Part shown: positions 1-8,563 of the stretch, piece after piece
How positions within the stretch are numbered: position 1 is the stretch's first letter
Layout: each line of letters starts with the position of its first letter
From: Algoriphagus limi
GTDB taxonomy: Bacteria; Bacteroidota; Bacteroidia; Cytophagales; Cyclobacteriaceae
DNA length: 64,000 nt
Assembly (NCBI RefSeq): GCF_024919275.1
Contig: NZ_JANWGH010000002.1
Span: forward strand, 1 to 64,000
Direction of reading: 5' to 3'
Position numbers and translations under genes: made by a program
The notes under the pieces: model-generated
The model's input: the letters and a program-made list of their open reading frames with translations, nothing else
The model's database searches: none
What the model was told of the DNA's origin: nothing

Positions 1-120
<120 letters not shown>

Positions 121-309
121 ATAGTAACCTTATTTAACGTCCGGTATCAATACCGGCCGCCCTGTCTCTTTTTTGGCTTTCTGCTGTACAACATTTCAAA
201 GAACTTTTCCAGTGAATTCCACCGGATCAGCAAAACTAACCCTACCCGGGATCCGTCCTGTGTCTTTGGTCACTCCGACCCTGTTTTTTTATCCGCTCCT
301 TCCGAACGG
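121..309 (-). other. rRNA operon leader with boxA-like element
   Basis: This is the transcribed leader between the rRNA promoter and mature 16S. It holds a boxA-like sequence GTTCTTTGAAA (minus strand, 204-194), the expected NusB/S10 antitermination site of bacterial rRNA leaders. Close to the 16S 5' end is a compact hairpin at 141-156 (CCGGTA, loop TCAA, TACCGG), possibly part of 16S 5' processing. No protein gene is supported here despite long open frames on the plus strand. The transcribed extent is inferred from the promoter at 315-344. Confidence 0.6.
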
Positions 310-314
310 GACTG

Positions 315-344
315 CAAAGGTAAAGTATTTTTTTCTTCCCGCAA
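315..344 (-). promoter_or_regulatory. rRNA operon promoter (Bacteroidota type)
   Basis: Read on the minus strand, TTG (344-342), 19 bp, then TACCTTTG (322-315). This exactly fits the Bacteroidota sigma-A consensus TTG-N19/20-TAnnTTTG. An A/T-rich spacer and a G/C-rich start region around 309 follow, as expected for rRNA promoters. Predicted leader length to mature 16S is about 190 nt. The interval 345-537 upstream holds nothing else I can support. Confidence 0.75.
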
Positions 345-537
345 CAAACCGGTTCAAAAAAAATTTAAACCGCTTTTTTCAACACCCTTTCAACACCCTG
401 CTCTCAACTCCATCCGGCACCTTCCGCGCCTTTGGGACCACAAATATCGGAGGTTTTTTCCACCTCGCAAGCATTCCTCCCAACCTTTTTTTAACCCCCA
501 GCACTAAAACCCTGATACAGAATGAGAAAATTCATAG

Positions 538-583
538 AAAAAATTTTCCCCTCCCAAAAACTAGTTTCAAGAGGGGAAATTTT
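538..583 (-). terminator. Rho-independent terminator after the DUF1080 pair
   Basis: Inverted repeat with arms at 540-553 and 571-583 (GAGGGGAAA core) and a 17-nt loop. On the minus strand the arm ends in AAAATTTT and runs into TTCTA. It lies 16 bp past the stop of the DUF1080 gene and separates that unit from the rRNA promoter downstream. Confidence 0.65.
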
Positions 584-598
584 GATAAATTTTGATTT

Positions 599-1198
599 TT
601 AAAGCTCTTTCAGAACAATATTTCGCCAATAAACTTTTATCCCTCCACCATCGTGAATCTGGAGTAAAACACCTCCTTTTCCTTCTCCAATCTTCTCATC
701 TGAGAAATTCACCATCTCCACACCATTCAAATAGGAAGTTACATTATCACCCTTCACCACGATTCGCATTTTATTCCAATCGCCAAATTTCAGCGCTGAA
801 TCTTTTTCTGGATCTGGCTTGATCAACCAGCCCCTTCCATAGGATTCATAAATACCTCCAGTATCACTTCCTGGAGGTGCCACTTCCACTTGCCATCCGG
901 AAACTTTTGTACCATCCACGGTAGAACGAATAAATACGCCGCTATTTCCATTAGCTTCTTGCTTGAATTCCAAGGTTATTTCGAAATCATCAAAATTTTT
1001 CTCAGTACCCAAGTAGCCATAGCCTTTATCAGGTCCACTTTCAGAAACTAGCAATCCATCTTCTACATACCATTTCTCAGTACCATAAATAACCCATCCA
1101 TCGAGGTTTTTACCATTGAAAAGTTTTTGTTCTTTTTGAGCAAAAGAAACTATTTGGACAGCCGCAAATAGTAGGACTGTAATCAATATCTTTTTCAT
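599..1198 (-). CDS. Secreted DUF1080 (3-keto-disaccharide hydrolase domain) protein
   Basis: A 199-residue exported protein. Residues 1-20 form a type I signal peptide (KK, hydrophobic stretch, SFA|Q). The rest is one DUF1080 / LamG-like jelly-roll domain (PF06439), recognised by the opening LFNGKNLDGW, the central NSGVFIRS, the GGIYES segment and the closing LQIHDGGG...YWRNIVLKEL. Some family members hydrolyse 3-keto-glycosides made by periplasmic Gfo/Idh/MocA dehydrogenases; whether this one does is inference. The start overlaps the stop of the upstream DUF1080 lipoprotein by 4 nt (ATGA), so the two are translationally coupled. A terminator follows at 540-583. Confidence 0.85.
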   Translation of the reverse strand: MKKILITVLLFAAVQIVSFAQKEQKLFNGKNLDGWVIYGTEKWYVEDGLLVSESGPDKGYGYLGTEKNFDDFEITLEFKQEANGNSGVFIRSTVDGTKVSGWQVEVAPPGSDTGGIYESYGRGWLIKPDPEKDSALKFGDWNKMRIVVKGDNVTSYLNGVEMVNFSDEKIGEGKGGVLLQIHDGGGIKVYWRNIVLKEL

Positions 1199-1965
1199 CG
1201 TGTTCTTACTTTAATATTTTTAAACCAAACAGGATCTCCATGATCCTGCAATGCGATTAAACCTTTTCTAGCGATTTTATAATCTGGAAAATCATTCCAC
1301 TTTCCTGAGTTTCTTCTAGCAGTCCAGTCCTCAGAATAAGGCACAAACTCTACCGTCTTCTTACCATTCAACCAATAGCTAGCCCCTTCTTCGGTAAAAA
1401 TAATCTTGGAAACATTCCACTCTCCAGCTGGCTTAACTACTCCTTCACCTTCCAAATCCGGCTCATACATCGCATAATCCGCCGCCAAAGATTGCCATGG
1501 CTCCAAGGGATCTGCGAAACCTAGCTGATCAATCACCTGATATTCAGGTCCTGTGTAATAAGGTGCTTTGTAATCAGGACCTTCTACCACATGATAGAAG
1601 ACACCGCTGTTTCCTCCAGGAGAAATTTTCCAGGTGAATTCCAATTCAAATTCCTCGAACTCCATTGGCCCAAATACAATATCACCACCAATGTCACTTC
1701 CACCTGTCGCTCCAAGGCCTTTCATGGCACCATCTTCGATAATCCAGTTGGAAGGAGTGCTATCTCCATTGAATGCTCGCCATCCATCCATAGATTGACC
1801 ATCAAATAATAACATCCATCCTTCGGCTTTTTCTTCCTCGGTCAGTGAATTGTCGGGAAGAACAACTTCCTCCACGACCTCAACTTCTTCTACATTTTCT
1901 GTTTTTGGCCCACAAGACCATACGGCAGCAAACAAAGCCACCCAGAGTAAATTTCTTTTCTTCAT
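1195..1965 (-). CDS. DUF1080 lipoprotein
   Basis: A 256-residue predicted lipoprotein: hydrophobic residues 6-17 are followed by Cys18 in a VWSC lipobox. A strongly acidic Glu/Val linker (about 22-37) precedes a DUF1080 jelly-roll domain. The domain shows LLFDGQSMDGWRAF, GGNSGVFYHV, EYQVID and LIALQDHGDPVWFKNIKVR. The acidic linker after the Cys suggests a surface or outer-membrane lipoprotein, as Bacteroidota export signals are acidic at this point. It is the first gene of a coupled pair with the soluble DUF1080 protein downstream. The 183 bp upstream (1966-2148) is A/T rich with no promoter I would assert. Confidence 0.85.
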   Translation of the reverse strand: MKKRNLLWVALFAAVWSCGPKTENVEEVEVVEEVVLPDNSLTEEEKAEGWMLLFDGQSMDGWRAFNGDSTPSNWIIEDGAMKGLGATGGSDIGGDIVFGPMEFEEFELEFTWKISPGGNSGVFYHVVEGPDYKAPYYTGPEYQVIDQLGFADPLEPWQSLAADYAMYEPDLEGEGVVKPAGEWNVSKIIFTEEGASYWLNGKKTVEFVPYSEDWTARRNSGKWNDFPDYKIARKGLIALQDHGDPVWFKNIKVRTR

Positions 1966-2148
1966 ACTATAAAATGATTTCTGTTTAAAGGCTTTTGGAT
2001 AAATCGACTCTAATTTACGGATTCATCCAGCAAATTTCCTTTTTGATTAAGCAATAGATTGGGTAATGAAGCAGAAAAGTTAATTGAAAATTTTAAAAAA
2101 GACCTGGTGTTATTTTAAAAATTTTACAAGTGGTCGGAAGCCATTGAA

Positions 2149-2910
2149 TCAAATAAGCGTTCGGAAATAGGGCATGCTTTTCAATAATCGGGTCCCATAC
2201 CAAGAAAATAACTCCCCATCAACAATTTCTATCCTCGTATTGGGCAAAGCTTGTTGAAATCCCTTTGCATGTTTAGCTTTAAAAGGAAAGGGTTCAGAAC
2301 TCAAAAGCAGGTATTCCGGTGCTAATTCAATTAATCTTTCGAGTGAATTTTCTGGGTAACGATTTTCTTGAATCAAGTTTTCGAAACCAGCCCAATCAAG
2401 CATTTCATTAATAAAAGTATCGGACCCTGCTGTCATGATAGGATCATTCCATATCAAATAAACCGCAGTTCCTCTTTTGGGAATAGGTTTCTTGAATGCT
2501 TGTCTGAGCTGGACTAATAATTCTTCGGCTTTTTCGCGAGTTTCTGTCAATTTCCCCAAATCCTCTATTAAAGAAAAAGTATCTGAAAGGTTCTTTACGT
2601 CACTCAACCATACCTGGTATTTTTTTGCCAACTTTTCAATTCCATCTCGATCATTTTCTTCCTTATTCCCGATAATCAGGTCAGGCTTTATGGAATCAAT
2701 CCGATCAAAGTGATAAGTTTTGGTTCCTCCAATTACTGATTTGGTCTTTCTGATATGATCAGGATGTACACAGAATTTGGTCACACCGACCAATCGATCC
2801 TCCAATCCCAAATCCACCAATAATTCGGTCTGAGAAGGAACCAAGGAAATGATTCGGCTTGGTGGGTTAGGTAAAAAAATCCTCCTATTGAGATGATCTG
2901 TGAAATTCAT
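2149..2910 (-). CDS. Helical-backbone metal receptor (BtuF/periplasmic-binding-like) without signal peptide
   Basis: A 253-residue protein of the class III periplasmic binding fold (PF01497). The signature N-terminal stretch is RIISLVPSQTELLVDLGLEDRLVGVTKF in residues 19-46; the following IKPDLIIGNKEEN and a long connecting helix (about 105-140) are typical. BtuF relatives bind cobalamin or iron-siderophores for ABC import. This protein begins directly at the domain with no signal peptide or lipobox, so it may be cytoplasmic. No ABC permease or ATPase genes are adjacent. The ligand is unknown. It follows the M42 peptidase gene in the same direction after a hairpin-bearing 79-bp gap. Confidence 0.75.
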   Translation of the reverse strand: MNFTDHLNRRIFLPNPPSRIISLVPSQTELLVDLGLEDRLVGVTKFCVHPDHIRKTKSVIGGTKTYHFDRIDSIKPDLIIGNKEENDRDGIEKLAKKYQVWLSDVKNLSDTFSLIEDLGKLTETREKAEELLVQLRQAFKKPIPKRGTAVYLIWNDPIMTAGSDTFINEMLDWAGFENLIQENRYPENSLERLIELAPEYLLLSSEPFPFKAKHAKGFQQALPNTRIEIVDGELFSWYGTRLLKSMPYFRTLI

Positions 2911-2925
2911 AGTGATAAAAGAAAA

Positions 2926-2981
2926 TGGTTATCGATTATTTATAGATAGCGAAAAACCCCTCACCTGATAACCGATAACCA
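2926..2981. repeat. Intergenic inverted repeat (GGTTATCG type)
   Basis: Arms at 2926-2939 and 2968-2981 are complementary at 13 of 14 positions, the exception being a G.T pair, around a 28-nt loop. It sits between the M42 peptidase gene and the binding-protein gene, both on the minus strand. A short tandem of the motif ATAACC occurs in the right arm. There is no U tract, so it is not an obvious terminator. Confidence 0.5.
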
Positions 2982-2989
2982 AAACACTA

Positions 2990-4057
2990 TTAACTGATAT
3001 ATCTGAAGTCAAATTCAGGATCAAATTCCATCAAAAACTCATACATCAACTGAATGACTTGTTCTATATCTTCCTTGCTCGCCGTTTCAACCGTGGTATG
3101 CATATATTTAAGTGGAAGAGAAATCAAGGCAGATGGAACACCTTCATTAGAGTATGCAAAGGCATCAGTATCCGTTCCCGTTACTCTTGATGCTGCAGAA
3201 CGCTGGAAAGGAATATCCTTTTTCTTGGCAGTTTCAATTATTTGATCCAAAAGCTTCTTATGGACAGAAGCTCCATAAGTCAATACAGGACCTTTTCCAG
3301 CCACTTGATCTCCACTGCTAATTTTATTATACATGGGGGAAGTCGTATCATGGCAAACATCCGTGATGATCGCAGCATGTGGCTTGATTCGGTGAGCGAT
3401 CATTTGAGCTCCTCTTAGTCCAATTTCCTCCTGAACCGCATTGACTATGTATAAACCAAATGGAAGCTCTTTACCTGATTCTTTGATTTTCCGAGCCACC
3501 TGAGCAATCATGTATCCCCCAATCCTGTTATCCAAAGCTCTCCCTGAATAGAATTTATCATTTAGCTCAATCAACTCATCTCGGAATGTGATCACACAGC
3601 CCACGTGAATTCCCATATCCTCCACCTCTTTCTTAGACCGGGCTCCAACATCAATGAAGATATTGTCCAAAGTTGGAGAATCCTCTTTCCCCTCTTTTCT
3701 GACGTGGATCGCAGGCCATCCAAACACACCCGGAACGATCCCCTTATCGGTATGAATATTCACCCGCATAGATGGTGCAATCATATGATCAGAACCACCA
3801 TTTCTTCTTACATAGATATAGCCGTCGTCTTTGATATAGTTGACAAACCAGCTAATCTCATCTGCATGTGCTTCAATAACAAATTTGTACTTGGAGTCTG
3901 GATTAATCACACCGACTGCCGTTCCATAATTGTCGGTAAAATAAGTATCAACATACGGTTTGATATAATCCAACCATATTTGCTGACCTGAAGCCTCAAA
4001 ACCTGTAGGCGAAGCATTATTGAGGTATTTGTATAGAAATTGTTTTTGTGGATCCAT
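2990..4057 (-). CDS. M42 family metallopeptidase (glutamyl/deblocking aminopeptidase type)
   Basis: A 355-residue cytosolic, di-metal aminopeptidase of family M42 (FrvX/PepA-like, forming tetrahedral 12-mers in characterised members). The complete active site is visible. Metal ligands are His64 (EAHADE), Asp176 (RALDNRIGG), Glu211 (VQEEIGLRG), Asp233 (ITDVCHD) and His320 (KYMHTTVE). The catalytic pair is Asp66 and Glu210. Length matches the family (about 340-360). It probably trims short peptides after proteasome-like or Lon/Clp degradation. The left inverted repeat framing the neighbouring S23 gene begins 11 bp upstream of this start codon, so that insertion may have altered its promoter. 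Confidence 0.92.
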   Translation of the reverse strand: MDPQKQFLYKYLNNASPTGFEASGQQIWLDYIKPYVDTYFTDNYGTAVGVINPDSKYKFVIEAHADEISWFVNYIKDDGYIYVRRNGGSDHMIAPSMRVNIHTDKGIVPGVFGWPAIHVRKEGKEDSPTLDNIFIDVGARSKKEVEDMGIHVGCVITFRDELIELNDKFYSGRALDNRIGGYMIAQVARKIKESGKELPFGLYIVNAVQEEIGLRGAQMIAHRIKPHAAIITDVCHDTTSPMYNKISSGDQVAGKGPVLTYGASVHKKLLDQIIETAKKKDIPFQRSAASRVTGTDTDAFAYSNEGVPSALISLPLKYMHTTVETASKEDIEQVIQLMYEFLMEFDPEFDFRYIS

Positions 4058-4068
4058 AGTTTTGTTTT

Positions 4069-4098
4069 AGTCAATGGTCAATAGACCATAGTCCATAG
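4069..4098. repeat. Left 30-bp terminal inverted repeat of the S23-gene cassette
   Basis: This 30-bp stretch is the reverse complement of 4481-4510 at 25 of 30 positions; the inner 19 bases match at 18. It contains internal palindromic pieces (TGGTC...GACCA). It sits between the M42 peptidase start and the four-helix-bundle gene stop. Confidence 0.65.
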
Positions 4099-4103
4099 AG
4101 TTT

Positions 4104-4457
4104 TTATTTTAAACGTTGTTTTAATGTCTGTATCATTTTAACTAATTCCTCACTTTTTGAATATGCTTCTTGAAATTGATCATCAGATAAATAGTTTCTT
4201 CTTTTTGCAATAAATAAAGCACACACCACTTCTACGACTGACCGAATTGCATAACCCAAGAACCTTGCGAATTCAGGGTTAGATTGACTTGTACTTCCTT
4301 CTGCAATATTTAATGCTATTGAATCTGCGGCTCTTTTGATTTGAGAGGAAAGATTGAATTTTTCCTCCTGAGGAAATGCTGAGGAAATTTGGAAAACTAG
4401 GTCATTCAAGTCCATTGCTTTCTGCCAAACTTGAAGATTTTCGAATTTAAAAGCCAT
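4104..4457 (-). CDS. Four helix bundle protein (S23 / 23S rRNA intervening-sequence family)
   Basis: A 117-residue, mostly helical protein of TIGR02436. Landmarks are the opening FENLQVWQKAMDL, the QIKRAADSIALNIAEGS motif near residues 38-55 and FARFLGYAIRSVVEV. Homologues were first seen inside intervening sequences of 23S rRNA genes and are common free-standing genes in Bacteroidota; they form pentamers and their role is unknown. Here the gene is bracketed by 30-bp imperfect inverted repeats (4069-4098 and 4481-4510), one of which runs into the stop codon of the carboxylase gene upstream. That suggests a small mobile cassette, though it encodes no transposase. Confidence 0.88.
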   Translation of the reverse strand: MAFKFENLQVWQKAMDLNDLVFQISSAFPQEEKFNLSSQIKRAADSIALNIAEGSTSQSNPEFARFLGYAIRSVVEVVCALFIAKRRNYLSDDQFQEAYSKSEELVKMIQTLKQRLK

Positions 4458-4480
4458 CTATAAATTTAGGCAATATCCAG

Positions 4481-4510
4481 CTATGGACCATGGTCTATTC
4501 GCCATGGTCT
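4481..4510. repeat. Right 30-bp terminal inverted repeat of the S23-gene cassette
   Basis: Partner of 4069-4098. It also carries an 11-bp direct repeat, CCATGGTCTAT, at 4488-4498 and 4502-4512. It overlaps the TAG stop (4511-4509) of the carboxylase beta-subunit gene, so the repeat supplies part of that gene's 3' end. Confidence 0.65.
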
Positions 4511-6092
4511 ATAAAGGAATATTCCCATGCTTTTTCCTAGGTAGCTTATCCACCTTGTTCTCCAGCATTTTAAAGGCTTTGATCAATTTAATTCGGGTTT
4601 CGGAAGGCTCTATTACCTCATCGATAAAACCTCTGTGTGCTGCTCGATATGGATTGGCGAATTTAGCGGTGTACTCATCAACCTTTTCCTGAAGTTTTGC
4701 TTCTGGGTCGGCGGCGGCGGAAATCTCTTTTCGGAAGATGATTTCAGAAGCTCCTTTTGCCCCCATCACCGCAATCTCTGCGGTTGGCCAAGCGAAGTTC
4801 ATATCAGCGCCGATATGCTTTGAGTTCATCACGTCATAAGCTCCTCCGTAGGCTTTTCGGGTAATTACCGTGATTCTAGGAACGGTCGCTTCGGAAAATG
4901 CATATAACAATTTCGCTCCATTGGTGATAATCCCATTCCATTCTTGATCTGTACCAGGCAAAAATCCAGGAACATCTACTAATACCAATAAAGGCACATT
5001 GAAACTATCGCAAAAACGAACGAATCGTGCGGCTTTGATGGAAGCATGATTATCCAATACACCCGCCATAGATTGAGGCTGATTTCCAACTATTCCAATA
5101 CTTCTCCCTGCAATTCGAGCAAAACCAACCACGATATTATCCGCATAGTTTTCATGAACTTCCATGAACGAATCAGCATCCACTATTCCACGAACTACGT
5201 CCCGAATATCATAGGGGTGATTTGGATTTTCTGGAACTATGGAATCCAACTCATTTCGGCTTTCATCAGCCTTCAATTCATAAGGATAAACTGGAGCAAT
5301 TTCTTCGCAATTCTGAGGGATATAACTCAACAAATCTTTTATATGACGAATACACTCTACTTCATTTCTACAAGCAAAATGCGTCACTCCGGATTTGGTA
5401 CTATGCGCAGAAGCCCCTCCCAACTCTTCGGCAGTAACAGTTTCCTGAGTAACTGTTTTCACCACATTAGGCCCTGTCACAAACATATAGGAGGTGTTTT
5501 CTACCATTAAGATAAAGTCTGTAATGGCAGGAGAATAAACTGCCCCTCCGGCACAAGGTCCCATAATAGCAGAAATCTGAGGAACGACTCCCGATGCAAG
5601 GGTATTTCGGTAAAAAATATCCGCATAACCACCCAATGAGTTAACTCCCTCTTGAATTCGGGCACCACCTGAATCATTCAATCCAATCACTGGAGCGCCG
5701 TTTTTCATGGCCATATCCATGATTTTGCAGATTTTCTCTGCATGGGTTTCAGAAAGCGACCCTCCAAAAACCGTGAAATCCTGAGAATAAACATAAACCA
5801 ACCTTCCGTTGATCTCACCATAGCCGGTAACTACACCATCACCCAAATAATGCTCCTTATCCAAACCAAAATCTTTGGCGCGGTGCATCACAAAGCGGTC
5901 TATTTCCTGAAAACTTCCCTCATCCAGCAACAGCTCGATTCGCTCCCGAGCCGTCAATTTTCCTTTTTTATGCTGAGAAGCTATCCTTCCTTCTCCTCCA
6001 CCGAGCATTGCCTCTGCATTTTTTCTTCGCAGTAGCTCGATTTTCTCTTCGTTCGTAGATCCGGTATAAATGGGTTTATTCTGGTTTTCCAT
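4509..6092 (-). CDS. Acyl-CoA carboxylase carboxyltransferase (beta) subunit, propionyl-CoA carboxylase-like
   Basis: A 527-residue biotin-dependent carboxyltransferase with the N- and C-terminal crotonase-like lobes. Visible motifs are [40 protein letters not shown] and [12 protein letters not shown] (N lobe oxyanion hole), and [20 protein letters not shown]-like [11 protein letters not shown] and [12 protein letters not shown] (C lobe). It transfers CO2 from carboxybiotin to an acyl-CoA, most likely propionyl-CoA. The biotin carboxylase and biotin carrier subunits are not in the window. I chose the ATG at 6092 (MENQNK); an in-frame TTG eight codons upstream lies within a likely -7 element, TATATTTG (6121-6114). 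The stop codon overlaps an inverted repeat. Confidence 0.9.
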   Translation of the reverse strand: MENQNKPIYTGSTNEEKIELLRRKNAEAMLGGGEGRIASQHKKGKLTARERIELLLDEGSFQEIDRFVMHRAKDFGLDKEHYLGDGVVTGYGEINGRLVYVYSQDFTVFGGSLSETHAEKICKIMDMAMKNGAPVIGLNDSGGARIQEGVNSLGGYADIFYRNTLASGVVPQISAIMGPCAGGAVYSPAITDFILMVENTSYMFVTGPNVVKTVTQETVTAEELGGASAHSTKSGVTHFACRNEVECIRHIKDLLSYIPQNCEEIAPVYPYELKADESRNELDSIVPENPNHPYDIRDVVRGIVDADSFMEVHENYADNIVVGFARIAGRSIGIVGNQPQSMAGVLDNHASIKAARFVRFCDSFNVPLLVLVDVPGFLPGTDQEWNGIITNGAKLLYAFSEATVPRITVITRKAYGGAYDVMNSKHIGADMNFAWPTAEIAVMGAKGASEIIFRKEISAAADPEAKLQEKVDEYTAKFANPYRAAHRGFIDEVIEPSETRIKLIKAFKMLENKVDKLPRKKHGNIPL

Positions 6093-6275
6093 AAAATTTG
6101 GTTTTGCGAAAGCCAAATATAACAGGCTTTGGGAGGAGGAAAAAAATTCAAAGGGATGGCTGGCTGCAATTGGTGCTGGAAAAGACTTTGAAAAATTAAA
6201 GGGGAATATTTAAGAGGCAAGAACTCTGGATTTTACAAGAACTTTCTATATTCGCCCATCCAAAATTTTGGCAGT

Positions 6276-7220
6276 ATGAGTACCCCGAAGGCAGCGGTGA
6301 TAGACATGGGAACCAATACATTTCATTTAGTATTGGTCGAGTTAGTTAAAGACGGATTTAAAGTTTTATACAAGGAAAAAATTCCTGTGAAGCTTGGGCA
6401 AGGTGGCATCAACCAGGACCACATCGCGCCTGATGCATTGAAACGCGCCTATCATACCCTCACTCATTTTAAAAATCTCATCGACGGCGAGCAAATTGAC
6501 CGGGTTTTTGCCTTTGCAACCAGTGCTGTACGAAATGCCAAAAACGGTGAAGAATTTGTCCAAGAAGTCAAAGAAAAAATCGGAATAGACATCAAAGTCA
6601 TCAGTGGAGAAGAAGAAGCGCTTCTGATTTATGAAGGAATTAAACTTTCCGGTTCGCTCAATGGGCAAACTGAACTAATGATGGATATTGGCGGAGGTTC
6701 AGTTGAATTTATCATCGGTACCTCCGAAGAAGTTTTCTGGAAAGGAAGCTTTGAGATAGGTGGACAACGACTTTTGGAACTTTTCCATCACCATGATCCA
6801 ATTTTGACTTCCGAACTTCAGCGCCTTCATGATTATCTGGAGGAAAAGCTCCAACCGCTTTTAAAGGCTATCGCTAAATATAAACCGTGCAACTTGGTAG
6901 GTGCTTCAGGGACATTCGATACGCTTACTGATATTTACTTTGAGTCCATGCTGCAATGCAAGCTTACCGGTCAGCATGTGTTCGAATTACCGACTAGTGA
7001 ATTTCATAGAATCCATCAATTATTGCTTTCCAAAAATCGAGAGGAACGCCTTCAAATTCCGGGCATGATTCCGATGCGAGTAGATATGATCGTAGTCGCT
7101 TCTTCCCTTATTGATTTTATTTTGAAGTACGTTCCTGTCCAGAATATCACCTGTTCGCATTACGCATTGAAGGAAGGAGCAATCGCTGAAGTTCTTCGTC
7201 AGCAGGTAGAAACCACCTGA
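6276..7220 (+). CDS. Ppx/GppA phosphatase family protein
   Basis: A 314-residue exopolyphosphatase/guanosine pentaphosphatase-like protein of the ASKHA fold. It shows the phosphate-1 loop AVIDMGTNTFHLVL (Asp10), the phosphate-2 loop MMDIGGGSVEFIIG near 135-148 and ATSAVRNAKNG, EEEALLIYEG and LVGASGTFDTL. It has only the two actin-like domains and lacks the C-terminal HD-like domain of long Ppx (about 500 residues), the usual short Bacteroidota form. The substrate could be polyphosphate or pppGpp. It stands alone, with a candidate -7 box TATATTCG at 6247-6254 and no convincing -33 element. Confidence 0.88.
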   Translation: MSTPKAAVIDMGTNTFHLVLVELVKDGFKVLYKEKIPVKLGQGGINQDHIAPDALKRAYHTLTHFKNLIDGEQIDRVFAFATSAVRNAKNGEEFVQEVKEKIGIDIKVISGEEEALLIYEGIKLSGSLNGQTELMMDIGGGSVEFIIGTSEEVFWKGSFEIGGQRLLELFHHHDPILTSELQRLHDYLEEKLQPLLKAIAKYKPCNLVGASGTFDTLTDIYFESMLQCKLTGQHVFELPTSEFHRIHQLLLSKNREERLQIPGMIPMRVDMIVVASSLIDFILKYVPVQNITCSHYALKEGAIAEVLRQQVETT

Positions 7221-7277
7221 TCTACCCAAAGTCAAAGCGAAAGACTTTTATCTTTGTCCTAATTCTCTGTTAGAAAC

Positions 7278-8357
7278 ATGGCTATGCAAAATTTTTCCTA
7301 CGACCGCTTGTACAAATTCACCCATGACACCCTTCTCAAAATGGGCTGTTCCGAACTTCATGCTCAGATCGGTGCAGAAGTTTTGCTTTCAGCTGATCTT
7401 CGAGGCGTGGATAGCCATGGTGTAGCACGCCTTTCTGGCTATGTGCGCTTGTGGGAAAAAGGAAGAATCAACACCTCTCCAAGCATCAAAATTGTCCATG
7501 AAACCCCATCAACTGCTGTGGTAGATGGAGACGGGGGGCTGGGTTTAGTAGTAGCTCCTTATGCCATGAATGTGGCGATTGAAAAAGCAAGCAAAGCCGG
7601 GACAGGCTGGGTTTCTGTAAAAAATTCCAATCATTATGGGATTGCAGGGTATCATGCTATGATGGCTTTAGACCATGATATGATTGGGATTTCTTTAACA
7701 AATGCCAGTCCTTTAGTAAGCCCAACTTTTTCCAAAGAGCGGCTTTTGGGAACCAATCCAATTTCTGTAGCCATTCCAGCCAAGGAAGAACCTGCATTTG
7801 TAGCGGATATGGCTACAACCACAGCTGCCAATGGAAAACTGGAAATTCTACAGCGTAAAAATCAGGATGCTCCATGGGGCTGGATTCAGGATAAAGAGGG
7901 AAAACCAACCACTTCTGCCAACGGTGTAAAAGAAGGTGGCGCTTTACTTCCTTTGGGTGGAGATCGGGAACATGGCTCACACAAAGGCTATGCTTTGGGA
8001 GCAGTAGTAGATATTTTTTCAGCCGTTCTTTCCGGTGCTAATTATGGACCTTGGGTTCCTCCTTTCGTCGCATTCTTGGAACCGGATCCCAATCCAGTAG
8101 GAGAAGGAATCGGCCATTTCTTTGGCGCGATGCGCGTGGATGCTTTCCGTCCAGCAGAGGAATTTAAATCTCATATGGATAATTGGATTAAACGATTCCG
8201 CTCTGCAAAACCTACCGAAGGAAATGAAAAGGTCTTGATCCCAGGAGATCCTGAACGAGAATTGGAAGCCATCCGACGAGTAGAAGGGATTTCATTGCTA
8301 GAGCCTGTGGTAAAAGACCTAATGGCTTTGGGCGAAAAATTTGGAGTAAGCCTCTAA
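7278..8357 (+). CDS. Ldh family NAD(P)-dependent oxidoreductase (malate/L-lactate dehydrogenase type)
   Basis: A 359-residue member of PF02615 (malate/sulfolactate/ureidoglycolate dehydrogenase family, unrelated to classical LDH). The catalytic histidine is in VDSHGVARLSGY. Nucleotide-binding segments include KNSNHYGIAGYHAM, LGTNPISVAIPA and GSHKGYALGAVVDIFSAVLSG. The family reduces 2-keto acids such as pyruvate, oxaloacetate, sulfopyruvate or 2,3-diketogulonate; the substrate cannot be read from sequence. A -7 element TATCTTTG at 7249-7256 puts transcription start around 7262, about 16 nt before the ATG. A second in-frame ATG two codons on is possible. A terminator hairpin follows at 8360-8388. 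Confidence 0.88.
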   Translation: MAMQNFSYDRLYKFTHDTLLKMGCSELHAQIGAEVLLSADLRGVDSHGVARLSGYVRLWEKGRINTSPSIKIVHETPSTAVVDGDGGLGLVVAPYAMNVAIEKASKAGTGWVSVKNSNHYGIAGYHAMMALDHDMIGISLTNASPLVSPTFSKERLLGTNPISVAIPAKEEPAFVADMATTTAANGKLEILQRKNQDAPWGWIQDKEGKPTTSANGVKEGGALLPLGGDREHGSHKGYALGAVVDIFSAVLSGANYGPWVPPFVAFLEPDPNPVGEGIGHFFGAMRVDAFRPAEEFKSHMDNWIKRFRSAKPTEGNEKVLIPGDPERELEAIRRVEGISLLEPVVKDLMALGEKFGVSL

Positions 8358-8359
8358 AT

Positions 8360-8388
8360 AAAATCGAAAACCTCCGATTTTTCTTTTT
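8360..8388 (+). terminator. Rho-independent terminator after the Ldh-family gene
   Basis: Stem AAAATCG (8360-8366) / CGATTTT (8375-8381) with an 8-nt loop, followed by TTCTTTTT. It starts two bases after the stop codon of the Ldh-family gene. The stem is short and A/T rich. Confidence 0.55.
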
Positions 8389-8563
8389 CAAAATACTGAC
8401 TAATTAGGAAGGCTCTGACTTTTTCCTGCTAACTCGGCCAGGTGTCCTAGGTTATTTTTTAGTGGCAAAGGATTTTCTCCTTTCTCCTTCCATCACAGGT
8501 TGATTTGCAACTTTTGGCTCTTTTCGTAAATTGAAAGATGCTTCAACCTTAACCCAATAACCT

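Noticed and set aside
6092-6116. Carboxylase beta subunit starting at an upstream TTG (8 more codons)
   Set aside because: The TTG lies in a probable -7 element and the ATG at 6092 gives the usual family N terminus.
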